Assembly: GCA_016866385.1 (NCBI GenBank)
Contig: VGMU01000001.1
Span: 1-64,000 of the forward strand
Length of the DNA: 64,000 nucleotides
Direction: 5' to 3'
DNA from: Bacteroidota bacterium
GTDB taxonomy: Bacteria > Bacteroidota > Bacteroidia > Cytophagales > Cyclobacteriaceae
Shown here: positions 36,871 through 45,008 of the stretch, piece after piece
How the letters are laid out: every line of letters starts with the position of its first letter
Position numbering within the stretch: the first letter of the stretch is position 1
Notes under the pieces: model-generated
Databases searched by the model: none
The model's input: only the letters and a program-made list of their open reading frames with translations
What the model was told of the DNA's origin: nothing
Made by a program: the position numbers and the translations under genes

Positions 36871-37782
36871 ATGTCCGATCAAAAATCACCTCGTAAATCT
36901 GGTTTAGGAAGAGGCCTTGGGGCTCTTTTAGAGGATAGTCCTGCAAAAGGTAAGGCTCAGGACTTGCTACCAGAAATTGCTAAAGCAGGCATTTTAGAAA
37001 TCTCCTTGGCAGAAATTCAAGTCAACCCTTACCAACCTAGGGTTCATTTTGACAAAGAGGCATTGCAGAATTTAGCTGATTCCATCCGGGTTCAGGGTAT
37101 AATTCAGCCCATTACCGTAAGGAAACTCGGCCCAAATGACTACCAGCTCATATCTGGAGAACGCAGGTTTCAAGCCTCCAAGCTAGCAGGACTCAGTCAG
37201 ATCCCTGCCTATGTCCGAACAGCCAATGACCAGCAAATGCTAGAAATGGCATTGATTGAAAATATCCAAAGAGAAAACCTCAATGCCTTAGAAATAGCGC
37301 ATTCCTACCAGCGATTATTGGTAGAGTGTAAGTTAAAGCAAGAGGAACTTGGGGATAGGGTAGGTAAAAATAGAACCTCGGTCAATAATTACTTGCGTCT
37401 CTTGAAATTGCCCCCAACCATACAGGCAGCTATTCGAGACCAGCAGCTCTCCTTTGGTCATGCTCGGGCATTGATCAATATAGAAGATGTAGCACAGCAA
37501 CTTAGTTTATTTAAAAAAACAATTTCTGAAGAACTCAGTGTGCGTCAGGTAGAGGCCTTGGTGAAATCACTGAATGCAAGTCCTTCCCCAAAGGATACGG
37601 ATAAGCAAAGTTTGAGTCCAGTAAGGAAATACGAATTGGCTAAAATTCAGCAGCAACTTTCTTCACATTTTGGCACCAAGGTGGTGCTTAAAGCAAATTT
37701 GAAAAATAAGGGAGAAATAAAAATTCCATTTACCTCCTCCACAGACCTCAATCGGATTCTAGAACTTCTTGAACTGATATAA
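36871..37782 (+). CDS. parB: Chromosome-partitioning protein ParB (Spo0J)
   Basis: A 303-residue CTPase/DNA clamp from the ATG at 36871, preferred to a TTG at 36829 that would overlap parA. It starts with KSGLGRGLGALLED, the ParA-stimulating tail. The CTP-binding motifs are GERRFQA (96-102) and ENIQRENL (130-137). The HTH near 155-185 is KQEELGDRVGKNRTSVNNYL. The C-terminal dimer domain is basic. DUF5683 gene follows after 2 bp; the five genes to lepB form a syntenic block of Bacteroidota. Confidence 0.95.
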   Translation: MSDQKSPRKSGLGRGLGALLEDSPAKGKAQDLLPEIAKAGILEISLAEIQVNPYQPRVHFDKEALQNLADSIRVQGIIQPITVRKLGPNDYQLISGERRFQASKLAGLSQIPAYVRTANDQQMLEMALIENIQRENLNALEIAHSYQRLLVECKLKQEELGDRVGKNRTSVNNYLRLLKLPPTIQAAIRDQQLSFGHARALINIEDVAQQLSLFKKTISEELSVRQVEALVKSLNASPSPKDTDKQSLSPVRKYELAKIQQQLSSHFGTKVVLKANLKNKGEIKIPFTSSTDLNRILELLELI

Positions 37783-37784
37783 TC

Positions 37785-38375
37785 GTGCATGGCATACCTT
37801 TTTTGACAAGACTCTTGATTGGTCCGACTAAGGTTTTTGCCGGATTGATTCTCTTTTTATCCCTAGGCCTTTCGCTTGGTTTTGGTCAAGAAATCTCCAA
37901 AGAAAAAGAGTCATCCAAAAGCACCCTACTACCTAAAGATCCTAAAAAAGCCACCCTCTTATCTGCCATTCTTCCAGGAGCTGGACAAGTATACAATGGA
38001 AAAACGTGGAAAGTACCCATCCTCTATGCAGGCATCATGACCGACGTATATTTCATCCAATACAACCATACCCGATACGAAACCTTCAGAGAAGCTTTGC
38101 TTGCTTTTGATGCGGGTGAAACCAATCAATTCCCTTCATTAAATCGAGCTGCATTGGTTAGAAACGTAGATTATTGGAGACAAAATAGGGATTTGACTCT
38201 TCTTCTTTTATTGGGTATTTATGCACTCAATTTGGTAGATGCTAATGTAGACGCGCATTTATCAGGATTTGATATTTCCGATGACTTATCCCTAAGCGTG
38301 GATCCCAAAGTTGAGACCTTTGCTGCCTCCACCCCATCTCTTGGACTTTCTTTTACCCTACACTTTAAAAAATGA
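37785..38375 (+). CDS. DUF5683-type membrane protein
   Basis: A 196-residue protein with a GTG start, 2 bp after parB. A signal or anchor segment covers about 12-30 (FAGLILFLSLGLSLGFG). The conserved domain starts with KATLLSAILPGAGQVYNG and continues with WKVPILYAGIMTDVYFIQYN and DLTLLLLLGIYALNLVDANV, i.e. two membrane helices. The repeated gene order parB-DUF5683-dapB-lepB in this phylum is known; the function is not. It overlaps dapB by 4 bp. Confidence 0.85.
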   Translation: MHGIPFLTRLLIGPTKVFAGLILFLSLGLSLGFGQEISKEKESSKSTLLPKDPKKATLLSAILPGAGQVYNGKTWKVPILYAGIMTDVYFIQYNHTRYETFREALLAFDAGETNQFPSLNRAALVRNVDYWRQNRDLTLLLLLGIYALNLVDANVDAHLSGFDISDDLSLSVDPKVETFAASTPSLGLSFTLHFKK

Positions 38376-39094
38376 GAATTCTTCTACTAGGTTATGGTAA
38401 AATGGGTAAACTCATCGGGGAATTCGCTGAGCAAAGAGGGCATGTATTGGTAGCTAAAATAGATCTAGCCAATCAAGACCTTTTGCAGGAACTACATCCT
38501 AATGATATAGATGTGGCCATTGAGTTTAGTCAACCTGAGGCAGCACTTTCCAACATTCGATGGGCCTTAGAAAAAGGAATTCCTGTAGTGTCCGGAACCA
38601 CAGGATGGCTCGAGGAGTTACCCCAGGTAGAAGCACTTACTCGTCAAAAAAACGGTGCCTTCTTTTACGCCTCCAATTTTAGTATTGGTGTCAATATTTT
38701 CTTCAAAGTAAACCATTACTTAGCATCGCTAATGAAGGAAACTTCAGGGTATCAGGTCTCCATGGAGGAAATTCATCACACCCAAAAAAAAGATGCCCCT
38801 TCTGGCACCGCCATTACCCTTGCGAAATCCATTATTGATCATTACACTCAGGTAAAATCCTGGCATAATCAAGGAGAAAACGCGGTCCCATCTGACTCCC
38901 TTCCCATTACCTCCATTCGAAAGGACCCTGCGCCAGGGACCCACCGCATTTGCTATTCTTCCCCTATAGATACCTTGGAGATTTCTCATACTGCACATAG
39001 CCGAGAAGGCTTTGCTACAGGTGCGCTACAGGTGGCTGAGTGGATAATAGGAAAAAAAGGAGTACTTTCGATGGACGATTTCCTTTCTTTTTAA
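38372..39094 (+). CDS. dapB: 4-hydroxy-tetrahydrodipicolinate reductase
   Basis: A 240-residue enzyme of lysine and diaminopimelate synthesis. The NAD(P)-binding motif is LLGYGKMGKLIGEF (5-18), with VSGTTGW (73-79) and ASNFSIGVNIF. The active-site region has EEIHHTQKKDAPSGTA with H135/H136 and K139/K140. Reduction uses NAD(P)H and yields tetrahydrodipicolinate for peptidoglycan. It overlaps the DUF5683 gene by 4 bp and precedes lepB by 18 bp. Confidence 0.95.
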   Translation: MRILLLGYGKMGKLIGEFAEQRGHVLVAKIDLANQDLLQELHPNDIDVAIEFSQPEAALSNIRWALEKGIPVVSGTTGWLEELPQVEALTRQKNGAFFYASNFSIGVNIFFKVNHYLASLMKETSGYQVSMEEIHHTQKKDAPSGTAITLAKSIIDHYTQVKSWHNQGENAVPSDSLPITSIRKDPAPGTHRICYSSPIDTLEISHTAHSREGFATGALQVAEWIIGKKGVLSMDDFLSF

Positions 39095-39112
39095 GCAATA
39101 ACTGTCACAGCC

Positions 39113-40189
39113 ATGAGTAAAACTAAACCAAAAAAATCTGCAATAAGAGAATGGGTAGACGCCCTAGTTTTTGCCGTAGTCGCCGCCTCTTTGATCCGTT
39201 GGTTGCTCCTTGAGCCCTTTACCATTCCTACAGCATCTATGGAAAAAACATTGCTAGTAGGAGATTTTCTGTTTGTAAGTAAACTTCATTACGGAACCCG
39301 AATTCCTAAAACTCCCCTTCAATTTCCGCTCACTCACCAAAAAATCTGGGGCACAGAAATCCTTTCCTACTCCGATTTGATAGAACTTCCTTACTACCGC
39401 TTGCCTGGATTTACATCTATCAAGCGAAATGATGTAGTTGTATTCAACTATCCTGTAGAATTTCAATATCCCAATGACCTAAAAACCAATTACATCAAAA
39501 GAGCGGTGGGGATTCCTGGAGATATTATTGAAGTCAAAGAAGGGGAGCTATATGTCAACCAAGAGTTGGCACATCAACCCGAAGAAATGCAATATTCCTA
39601 TGAAATCAGCACCAATAGACCGTTGACTACCGAGTTTTTGGCAGATTTTGGAATCAATCAAGAAAGCTTTTTTGCAGACCCAGGAGGAAATAGGTACATG
39701 GTTTGGACTACCCAAGAAGGCATAGAAGCCCTCAAAGCATCCCCTATCGTTACTTCCGTAACCAAAGCCTTACAACCCAAGGGGCAAGGAGAATCTGGAA
39801 TTTTCCCCAATGGCTCCAATTTCAATTGGAACCGTGACAATTACGGACCCTTACTTGTGCCTGGAGAAAATCTCTCCTTAGAAATGACACCCGAAAACGT
39901 GATCAAGTATGCGTTTACTATAGAAAAATACGAAGGGCACGAGAAAGTAGAGGTCAAAGAAGGGCAACTCTACATAGACGGTAAAAAAGTGAGTACCTAT
40001 ACCTTCAAACAAAATTACTATTTCATGATGGGAGACAATAGGCAAGATTCCCTAGACTCTAGGTATTGGGGATTTGTACCCGAAGACCATGTGGTAGGTA
40101 AAGCTTGGTTTCTATGGCTTTCCTTGGAAAAATTTGAAACTATGTTTTCCAAGATTCGATGGAACCGCTTTTTTAAAGGAATTGAATAA
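39113..40189 (+). CDS. lepB: Signal peptidase I
   Basis: A 358-residue inner-membrane protease. N-terminal membrane segment at about 15-34. The nucleophile is S42 in IPTASMEKTLLVGD, the general base K129 in YIKRAVGIPGD, and a third box is MGDNRQDSLDSRYWGFV. It is longer than the E. coli enzyme, with a large insertion between the boxes, as usual in Bacteroidota. It removes signal peptides after Sec export. It is the last gene of the parAB block and has a terminator. Confidence 0.95.
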   Translation: MSKTKPKKSAIREWVDALVFAVVAASLIRWLLLEPFTIPTASMEKTLLVGDFLFVSKLHYGTRIPKTPLQFPLTHQKIWGTEILSYSDLIELPYYRLPGFTSIKRNDVVVFNYPVEFQYPNDLKTNYIKRAVGIPGDIIEVKEGELYVNQELAHQPEEMQYSYEISTNRPLTTEFLADFGINQESFFADPGGNRYMVWTTQEGIEALKASPIVTSVTKALQPKGQGESGIFPNGSNFNWNRDNYGPLLVPGENLSLEMTPENVIKYAFTIEKYEGHEKVEVKEGQLYIDGKKVSTYTFKQNYYFMMGDNRQDSLDSRYWGFVPEDHVVGKAWFLWLSLEKFETMFSKIRWNRFFKGIE

Positions 40190-40191
40190 TC

Positions 40192-40220
40192 AAAAGGCCC
40201 TGAAATCAGGGCCTTTTTTT
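40192..40220. terminator. Bidirectional intrinsic terminator
   Basis: AAAAGGCCCTGA pairs with TCAGGGCCTTTT around an AA loop, followed by a T run. It serves lepB and, on the minus strand, ung, whose stop lies at its edge. Confidence 0.92.
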
Positions 40221-40882
40221 TACCAGTCTATAGGACTTTGTTGGGTAGCAAGCAAATAGTCATTGGCCTTTGAAAAATGTCCACTACCAAAAAATCCCCG
40301 ATGTGCCGATAAAGGGCTGGGATGAGGTGCTTTCAAAATAAGATGCTTGTTGGAGTCAATTAACTCCTCCTTTTTTTGAGCAAAGGCACCCCAAAGTAAA
40401 AATACCACGTGGTTACGCTCTCTGCTGACGGTACGGATGACTTCGTCGGTGAAAGTTTCCCAACCTTGGTGTTGATGTGATCCTGCTTGATTTGCCCTAA
40501 CTGTAAGGGTCGCATTCAATAAAAAAACTCCTTGATTTGCCCATCGGGTCAAATCTCCTTGGGGAGGCATGTCTATACCTAGATCATTTTTTAATTCCTT
40601 AAAAATATTAAGCAAGCTAGGAGGAAAGGGTACCCCTGGGATAACTGAAAATGAAAGACCATGGGCCTGACCTTCTCCATGGTAAGGATCTTGACCTAGG
40701 ATGACCACTTTGACCGATGGCAAGGGACATTGCCAAAAAGCAGAAAAAATTTGTCTACCAGGAGGGAAAATTTGATGCTCTTGGAATTCTTTTTTAATAA
40801 ATTGGGTAAGGGAAAAGAAGGAAGGATGTTGAAACGGCTCTGCCAAGGCTATTTTCCAACTGGGTTCGATGTGCACATCCAT
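40220..40882 (-). CDS. ung: Uracil-DNA glycosylase
   Basis: A 220-residue family 1 UDG. The catalytic motif is LGQDPYHGEGQAHGLSFSV (62-80) with D65 as activating residue. The minor-groove loop is APHPSPLSAHRG. It excises uracil from DNA as the first step of base excision repair. It is divergent from apaG with 61 bp between starts and convergent with lepB. Confidence 0.96.
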   Translation of the reverse strand: MDVHIEPSWKIALAEPFQHPSFFSLTQFIKKEFQEHQIFPPGRQIFSAFWQCPLPSVKVVILGQDPYHGEGQAHGLSFSVIPGVPFPPSLLNIFKELKNDLGIDMPPQGDLTRWANQGVFLLNATLTVRANQAGSHQHQGWETFTDEVIRTVSRERNHVVFLLWGAFAQKKEELIDSNKHLILKAPHPSPLSAHRGFFGSGHFSKANDYLLATQQSPIDW

Positions 40883-40943
40883 AGGTTAGGGCTTGATTTG
40901 AGTTATAGAAACCTTAACTTGCTTGTCAAATGTAATATATCCC

Positions 40944-41330
40944 ATGGTCACTGCCATCACTAAAGGAATCCAAGTCTGTGTTGAAAATACCTATCAGCCT
41001 GATTTTTCCAATCCTCAGCAGCACCACTATGTATTTACCTACAAAGTAAGGATAGAAAATAAAAGCCGCCAAACCTTTCAGTTGCTCAAGCGCCGCTGGG
41101 AGATTTACGATGCTGCTGAAAGTATAAAAATTGTGGAAGGGGATGGCGTGGTGGGTCAGCAGCCCATCTTGGAACCTGGAGAAACCCATACCTATGTTTC
41201 AGGATGTACCCTTAAATCTGGTATAGGAAAAATGAAGGGGTATTTTACCCTAGAAAAATTGGTGGATGGGAACCAAATTGAAGTGACCATACCTGAGTTT
41301 CAATTGATGGCAAGCATTTTTCAAAATTGA
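40944..41330 (+). CDS. apaG: ApaG domain protein
   Basis: A 128-residue ApaG/FBXO3-like beta-sandwich protein from the ATG at 40944; a TTG 21 bp upstream is less likely. YVFTYKVRIENKSRQTFQLL and RRWEIYDA are conserved, and VGQQPILEPGETHTYVSGC is the family hallmark. Its loss in other bacteria affects Co2+ resistance and Mg2+ efflux, but the molecular function is unclear. It overlaps the next gene by 1 bp. Confidence 0.93.
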   Translation: MVTAITKGIQVCVENTYQPDFSNPQQHHYVFTYKVRIENKSRQTFQLLKRRWEIYDAAESIKIVEGDGVVGQQPILEPGETHTYVSGCTLKSGIGKMKGYFTLEKLVDGNQIEVTIPEFQLMASIFQN

Positions 41331-41956
41331 TGTTAGGAAAAAAAACCTTTCATTTTTTTGCCTGGCTCAATTTTTGGCTTAACCAAGAAACCCTATATAG
41401 CCAACAATCTCCATTTATTTTTTCCCTTTACCAAGGCCTTCTAAAATACCTTGATTCCCAAGTTAAGACAGAAGCAAATAAAAAAAAGAAAGCCAACTTA
41501 CTTTGTGAATATTTTTGTTCACTCACCCCAGCACAAGAAGTCATGATATTGGCTTTAGCAGGTGAGTCAAAAGAGCCCCTACTCCATGGCATCAATTCAG
41601 AGTGCCTACAAATACTTGGAGATACAAAAGGTATTTCTGATTCCTCGAAGGACAAAGCCTCTTTGGAAATACACTTACAACGCTTTCTTCAAGAAAAAAA
41701 GGTTTTCGATTACGTACTCGTACATGACATAACTCCGTACCCTTCAGCGGAGCTATTTTTCGATAAGCTGGTTTCTTGTTTACATGAAAATAGCATCCTT
41801 GGTTTGGAGAACATTCACAAGTCCAGAGAGTGGGAAATAGCCTGGAAAAAATTAAAAGAGCATCCTCGAGTACAACTCAGTTTAGATTTTTTTGACTACG
41901 GCTTTGTTTTTCTATCCTACCCAGGGAAAAAGACCCATAAGGTTCTTGCCTACTAA
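41330..41956 (+). CDS. Degenerate class I methyltransferase-like protein
   Basis: A 208-residue protein starting at an ATG fused to the apaG stop (TGATG), implying coupled translation. The start (WLNFWLNQETLYSQQSPFIF, SLYQGLL) and end (GLENIHKSREWEIAWKKLK, then VQLSLDFFDYGFVFL) match a Bacteroidota class I methyltransferase family whose members have a HSPF start and a DDIHWS-MxxAW end. The glycine-rich SAM-binding motif expected between residues 60 and 90 is missing, and DDIHWS is here ENIHKS. It is probably not an active methyltransferase. No frameshift was seen, so it may have a new role. Confidence 0.6.
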   Translation: MLGKKTFHFFAWLNFWLNQETLYSQQSPFIFSLYQGLLKYLDSQVKTEANKKKKANLLCEYFCSLTPAQEVMILALAGESKEPLLHGINSECLQILGDTKGISDSSKDKASLEIHLQRFLQEKKVFDYVLVHDITPYPSAELFFDKLVSCLHENSILGLENIHKSREWEIAWKKLKEHPRVQLSLDFFDYGFVFLSYPGKKTHKVLAY

Positions 41957-42096
41957 GTCCATCCCTTGGGATTGGGGTGAATTTCAAAACTTTATGGTGA
42001 ATAAAAGTGATTTGGCAAAGATATTGTTAAAGAGCAGGTAGGAGCCGAGGAACTCTACCCTAGGTGAGGGAAAAACCTGAATGGCTCCAACTGTGC

Positions 42097-43023
42097 ATGA
42101 GTGGTATAGGAGAAAAAGAAAAATCAAACCCCTGGCAAGGCAAGCAGGTGCTGTTGCTGGTGCTGATTTTATTGCTGCTTATTAGCGGGATAAAAGTTTA
42201 CACGGATTACTTGGATCAGCAAAAAAAACAGGAAGAGCTAGAGGCGCTAAGCTCCGAAAATAATTCATTAACCCTCAGGTTGGATTCGGTGAGCACGCAG
42301 CTTCAGCGTAGAATTCAAGAATTAGAGGAATTGGGCGGCGATGTGAGGGAATTACTGGCCCTAAAAGATCAGCTAAGCTTGGAACTTAATTCCACTAACC
42401 AACGAAGCTCCCAAGAAATAAAGGCCTTAAATCAAAAAATTTCTTCCCTTTCAGAAATATTACTTCAAAAAGATGAAGAAATCAAAGCATTACGAGAAAA
42501 CAACCAAGTCCTTAGGTCTGAAAATAGCCGATTGAAATCTACACAAACTGAAATTGAAGGTGAGGTTGCGGAGCTTTCCCAACAAAAAGAAAGGTTGCAA
42601 CAAAAAGTAGACCTTGCTGCGGCACTAAAAATAGACTACATCCAAATATCTGCCATCAACGGAAGAGGAAAAGAAAAAGTAGAAGCTTCAGGAAAATACA
42701 GCAATAGGCAAATTTCTACACTTAAAATAGAATATAGCCTAGCTGAAAATGCTGTTTCCGACAAAGGCATTCGAAAAATTTACCTTCAAGTCCTAGGCCC
42801 AAACAAACAGGTCATTTTTGATGTGGCCAAGGGCTCTGGCACCTTTGTTTTGGATGGAAAAGAACAATTTTATACGGCCAGACAAGAGATTTATTACGAT
42901 AACTCCCGCCAAACACTTGTCTTTCTCTATGAAAAAGGATCTCCTTTTTCATTGGGGACCTACGAGGTCAAACTTTTTATCGAAACTTTTCCCGCTGTAA
43001 CGAAGTCCTTTACGGTAAAGTAA
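42097..43023 (+). CDS. Membrane-anchored coiled-coil protein
   Basis: A 308-residue protein from the ATG at 42097; a GTG at 42064 would add 11 residues, and neither start has a clear ribosome site. One membrane helix near residues 14-34 (VLLLVLILLLLISGIKVYTD) is followed by a coiled coil over about 45-180 with heptad leucines (for example LSSENNSLTLRLDSVSTQL). The C-terminal 110 residues look like a beta domain (YIQISAINGRGKEKVEAS). It is probably an envelope protein with the coiled coil in the periplasm. Function unknown; it precedes the ribosomal operon by 123 bp. Confidence 0.7.
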   Translation: MSGIGEKEKSNPWQGKQVLLLVLILLLLISGIKVYTDYLDQQKKQEELEALSSENNSLTLRLDSVSTQLQRRIQELEELGGDVRELLALKDQLSLELNSTNQRSSQEIKALNQKISSLSEILLQKDEEIKALRENNQVLRSENSRLKSTQTEIEGEVAELSQQKERLQQKVDLAAALKIDYIQISAINGRGKEKVEASGKYSNRQISTLKIEYSLAENAVSDKGIRKIYLQVLGPNKQVIFDVAKGSGTFVLDGKEQFYTARQEIYYDNSRQTLVFLYEKGSPFSLGTYEVKLFIETFPAVTKSFTVK

Positions 43024-43077
43024 GCTCCCCTGCGCGCATCCATCTTTTCCTCTTTCTTCAGAGAAAACTGCCAAATA

Positions 43078-43109
43078 TTTGGATAGTAGAGGCATTTTTT
43101 CTACTTTTG
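43078..43109 (+). promoter_or_regulatory. Promoter of the rpsF operon
   Basis: TTTG (43078-43081) and TACTTTTG (43102-43109), separated by 20 bp, form an exact Bacteroidota -33/-7 promoter. Transcription should start near 43116, about 31 nt before rpsF. Confidence 0.8.
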
Positions 43110-43146
43110 CAAACTATTTATTTAAATTCCAAAAAACACATTTAAA

Positions 43147-43518
43147 ATGTTCCAAAGAAGTTACGAGACGGTATTCATTTTAACTCCCGTTTTGTCTGAT
43201 GTTCAGATGAAGGATACTGTCGACAAGTTTGTGAACTTGTTAAAAGATGAGGGGGCAGATGTAATCAATGTGGAAAACTGGGGTCTTAAAAAGATGGCAT
43301 ATCCTATCGAAAAAAAGACAACTGGTTTTTATGTATTGGTGGAGTTCAAGGCTAATCCAAGCATTATTCGAAAGTTTGAATTGGAATTCAGACGTGACGA
43401 GAAGGTGATGAGATTCCTTACTACGGTTATGGATAAGCACGCTATCGTGTATGCCGAAAGAAGAAGAAAAGGAGAATTTAACAAAAAAGTTGAAGCTAAG
43501 GAGGAGCCAGCACCATGA
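43147..43518 (+). CDS. rpsF: 30S ribosomal protein S6
   Basis: A 123-residue S6 protein: [20 protein letters not shown] at the start, [20 protein letters not shown] and a C-terminal acidic tail ending EAKEEPAP. It binds S18 in the small-subunit platform. It is the first gene of rpsF-rpsR-rplI and overlaps rpsR by 4 bp. ssb is not between rpsF and rpsR. Confidence 0.97.
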   Translation: MFQRSYETVFILTPVLSDVQMKDTVDKFVNLLKDEGADVINVENWGLKKMAYPIEKKTTGFYVLVEFKANPSIIRKFELEFRRDEKVMRFLTTVMDKHAIVYAERRRKGEFNKKVEAKEEPAP

Positions 43519-43766
43519 CACTAGTAAACGAACCCATCAACAGAGGTGAAATCAGAAAGAAGTATTGCCGATTCAAGAAGCATGGCATCAAGTACATTGA
43601 CTACAAGGATCCCAACTTCTTGTTGAAATTTGTTAACGAGCAAGGCAAAATTTTACCTAGGAGGCTATCTGGTAATTCTGCGAAATACCAAAGAAAAGTA
43701 GCTCAAGCGATTAAAAAAGCAAGACATTTGGCTTTGTTGCCATTCGTAACCGATGGATTGAAATAA
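43515..43766 (+). CDS. rpsR: 30S ribosomal protein S18
   Basis: An 83-residue S18 protein with [18 protein letters not shown], the core [20 protein letters not shown] and the rRNA-binding [20 protein letters not shown]. It overlaps rpsF by 4 bp and precedes rplI by 40 bp. Its length is typical. Confidence 0.97.
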   Translation: MTLVNEPINRGEIRKKYCRFKKHGIKYIDYKDPNFLLKFVNEQGKILPRRLSGNSAKYQRKVAQAIKKARHLALLPFVTDGLK

Positions 43767-43806
43767 TCCATAGGAGGTATCCTTTCAACATAAATGATCA
43801 TTACAA

Positions 43807-44250
43807 ATGGAAATCATCTTAAAAACAGACATCAAAGGTCTTGGCTATAAAAATGACTTGGTAAATGTAAAGCCTGGATACGGTAGAAATTACCTAATCC
43901 CTCAAGGCTATGCCGTCTTGGCTACAGGTTCTAATAAAAAAATACTTGCTGAAAACATCAAGCAAGCATCTCATAAAGCGGAAAAAATTAAAACCGAAGC
44001 GGAGCAGCTTGCAGCCAAACTTTCAGAAGTGAGCCTAGAAATCAAAGCGAAAATTGGCGACATTGGAAAAATTTTCGGAAAAGTGACTACTCTTCAAATT
44101 TCAGATGCTTTGGCTTCCAAAGGATTCGAAATTGACAGAAAGAAAATCGCTATCCCTACAGCCGTAGAAGGCGCTGGAGAATATACTGCAGACATCGACC
44201 TGCATAGGGAAGTTAAGACCCAGGTGAAATTTGTGGTAGTCGGAGAATAA
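43807..44250 (+). CDS. rplI: 50S ribosomal protein L9
   Basis: A 147-residue L9. The N-terminal rRNA-binding domain is MEIILKTDIKGLGYKNDLV with VKPGYGRNYLIPQGYAV. A connecting helix (about 40-80) leads to the C-terminal domain with IGKIFGKVTTLQISDALASK. It is the last gene of the operon, followed by a terminator. Confidence 0.97.
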   Translation: MEIILKTDIKGLGYKNDLVNVKPGYGRNYLIPQGYAVLATGSNKKILAENIKQASHKAEKIKTEAEQLAAKLSEVSLEIKAKIGDIGKIFGKVTTLQISDALASKGFEIDRKKIAIPTAVEGAGEYTADIDLHREVKTQVKFVVVGE

Positions 44251-44270
44251 ATAACTACAAAGTCCAATAT

Positions 44271-44298
44271 AAAGCCCCGCAACTGCAGGGCTTTTTTT
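44271..44298 (+). terminator. Intrinsic terminator of the rpsF operon
   Basis: AAAGCCC (44271-44277) pairs with GGGCTTT, followed by a T run. The downstream arm abuts the stop codon of the convergent small gene at 44297 and may serve both. Confidence 0.85.
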
Positions 44299-44539
44299 AT
44301 GTCAATGCAGACTCCAATTCTTGAACTAATTTTTTACCTACCTGCTTCGTATTTTTCTCTCTAGCTGACTTAATGACTTCTAAAGCTAGGGCACTTTTTT
44401 CCAAAAGCCCTGAGGGATTTTGATCATGCTGGTAGCTTCCCCAACACCAACTCAACTCCGCTGCTAGCTCTGGCTTTTCCAATTTCTCTAATTTTTGAAT
44501 CAAAGGAGAAATAACTTTATTCATTTTTTCCGCATCCAT
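44297..44539 (-). CDS. Small hypothetical helical protein
   Basis: An 80-residue soluble protein, with MNKVISPLIQKLEKLEKPEL, the central AAELSWCWGSYQHDQNPSGL and a helical end SAREKNTKQVGKKLVQELE. It looks all-helical with an aromatic-rich centre. The regular start (ATG with alternative internal ATG six codons later) and codon usage like its neighbours support a real gene. I recognise no family. Confidence 0.65.
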   Translation of the reverse strand: MDAEKMNKVISPLIQKLEKLEKPELAAELSWCWGSYQHDQNPSGLLEKSALALEVIKSAREKNTKQVGKKLVQELESALT

Positions 44540-44769
44540 ATTTGCAATTTTTTATTGGTTTTGTTATGTAATATCTAATTTAATAATTTTGATATAATTT
44601 TAACTTGATTAATATCAAATAAATTTTAATCAGAATATACCTATACCTTTAAATTTTTCCCTATGGGCTTGTACAGGGTATTTTTTTCAAACCCATACTT
44701 CTCCTAACGTTTAGAAGTGCTAAGCTAAAAGACACCTTCTTGCCGTAGCCAAAAATCTTTGGTACTGAG
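44540..44769. other. AT-rich intergenic stretch before the tRNA promoter
   Basis: Contains the promoter region of the small minus-strand gene. TTGATAT (44589-44595) and ATATCAA (44612-44618) form a weak inverted repeat with a 16-nt loop. Nothing else could be supported. Confidence 0.35.
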
Positions 44770-44801
44770 TTTGGAAAAAAAAATGTAGACCTCTACATTT
44801 G
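44770..44801 (+). promoter_or_regulatory. Promoter of tRNA-Gln
   Basis: TTTG (44770-44773) and TACATTTG (44794-44801) with 20-bp spacing, the same spacing as the rpsF promoter. It predicts a start near 44808 and a 5' leader of about 31 nt removed by RNase P. Confidence 0.8.
44781..44800. repeat. 20-bp perfect inverted repeat over the tRNA promoter
   Basis: AAATGTAGACCTCTACATTT: two 9-bp arms around CC. It fills most of the space between the -33 and -7 boxes and covers seven bases of the -7 box, the position of a repressor operator. No regulator is linked. It might also be chance in AT-rich DNA. Confidence 0.6.
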
Positions 44802-44838
44802 TGACACCTTTCGCGGCCCAAGTGGCTTGCCGAAATAC

Positions 44839-44911
44839 TGACCGATGGTGTAACTGGCAACACGTCTGATTTTGGTTCAGAAGAGTCTAGGTTCGAGCCC
44901 TAGTCGGTCAA
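44839..44911 (+). tRNA. tRNA-Gln (anticodon TTG)
   Basis: A 73-nt cloverleaf: acceptor arms TGACCGA (44839-44845) and TCGGTCA (44904-44910); anticodon stem TCTGA/TCAGA with loop TTTTGGT giving anticodon TTG; T arm CTAGG-TTCGAGC-CCTAG; discriminator A. CCA is not encoded and must be added by the enzyme at 29246. It is a lone tRNA with its own promoter and terminator. Confidence 0.95.
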
Positions 44912-44913
44912 CA

Positions 44914-44945
44914 AAAAGACCTCCCCACGGGAGGTCTTTTTGTTT
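44914..44945 (+). terminator. Intrinsic terminator of tRNA-Gln
   Basis: AAAAAGACCTCCC pairs with GGGAGGTCTTTTT around a CAC loop, starting 3 bp after the tRNA. A strong terminator, also able to act in reverse for the gene ending at 45009. Confidence 0.93.
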
Positions 44946-45008
44946 GATCTTATTTTTGAAAAATAAAGTAGGAAAATACCATGAGGATTCATGTCCTAGA
45001 AAGTGTAT

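Noticed and set aside
36000-37800. parS sites near parAB
   Set aside because: No sequence like TGTTnCACGTGnAACA was found. CACGTG cores near 35546 and 40409 lack the flanking arms.
44589-44618. Inverted repeat TTGATAT/ATATCAA
   Set aside because: Short arms, long loop and very AT-rich context make chance likely.
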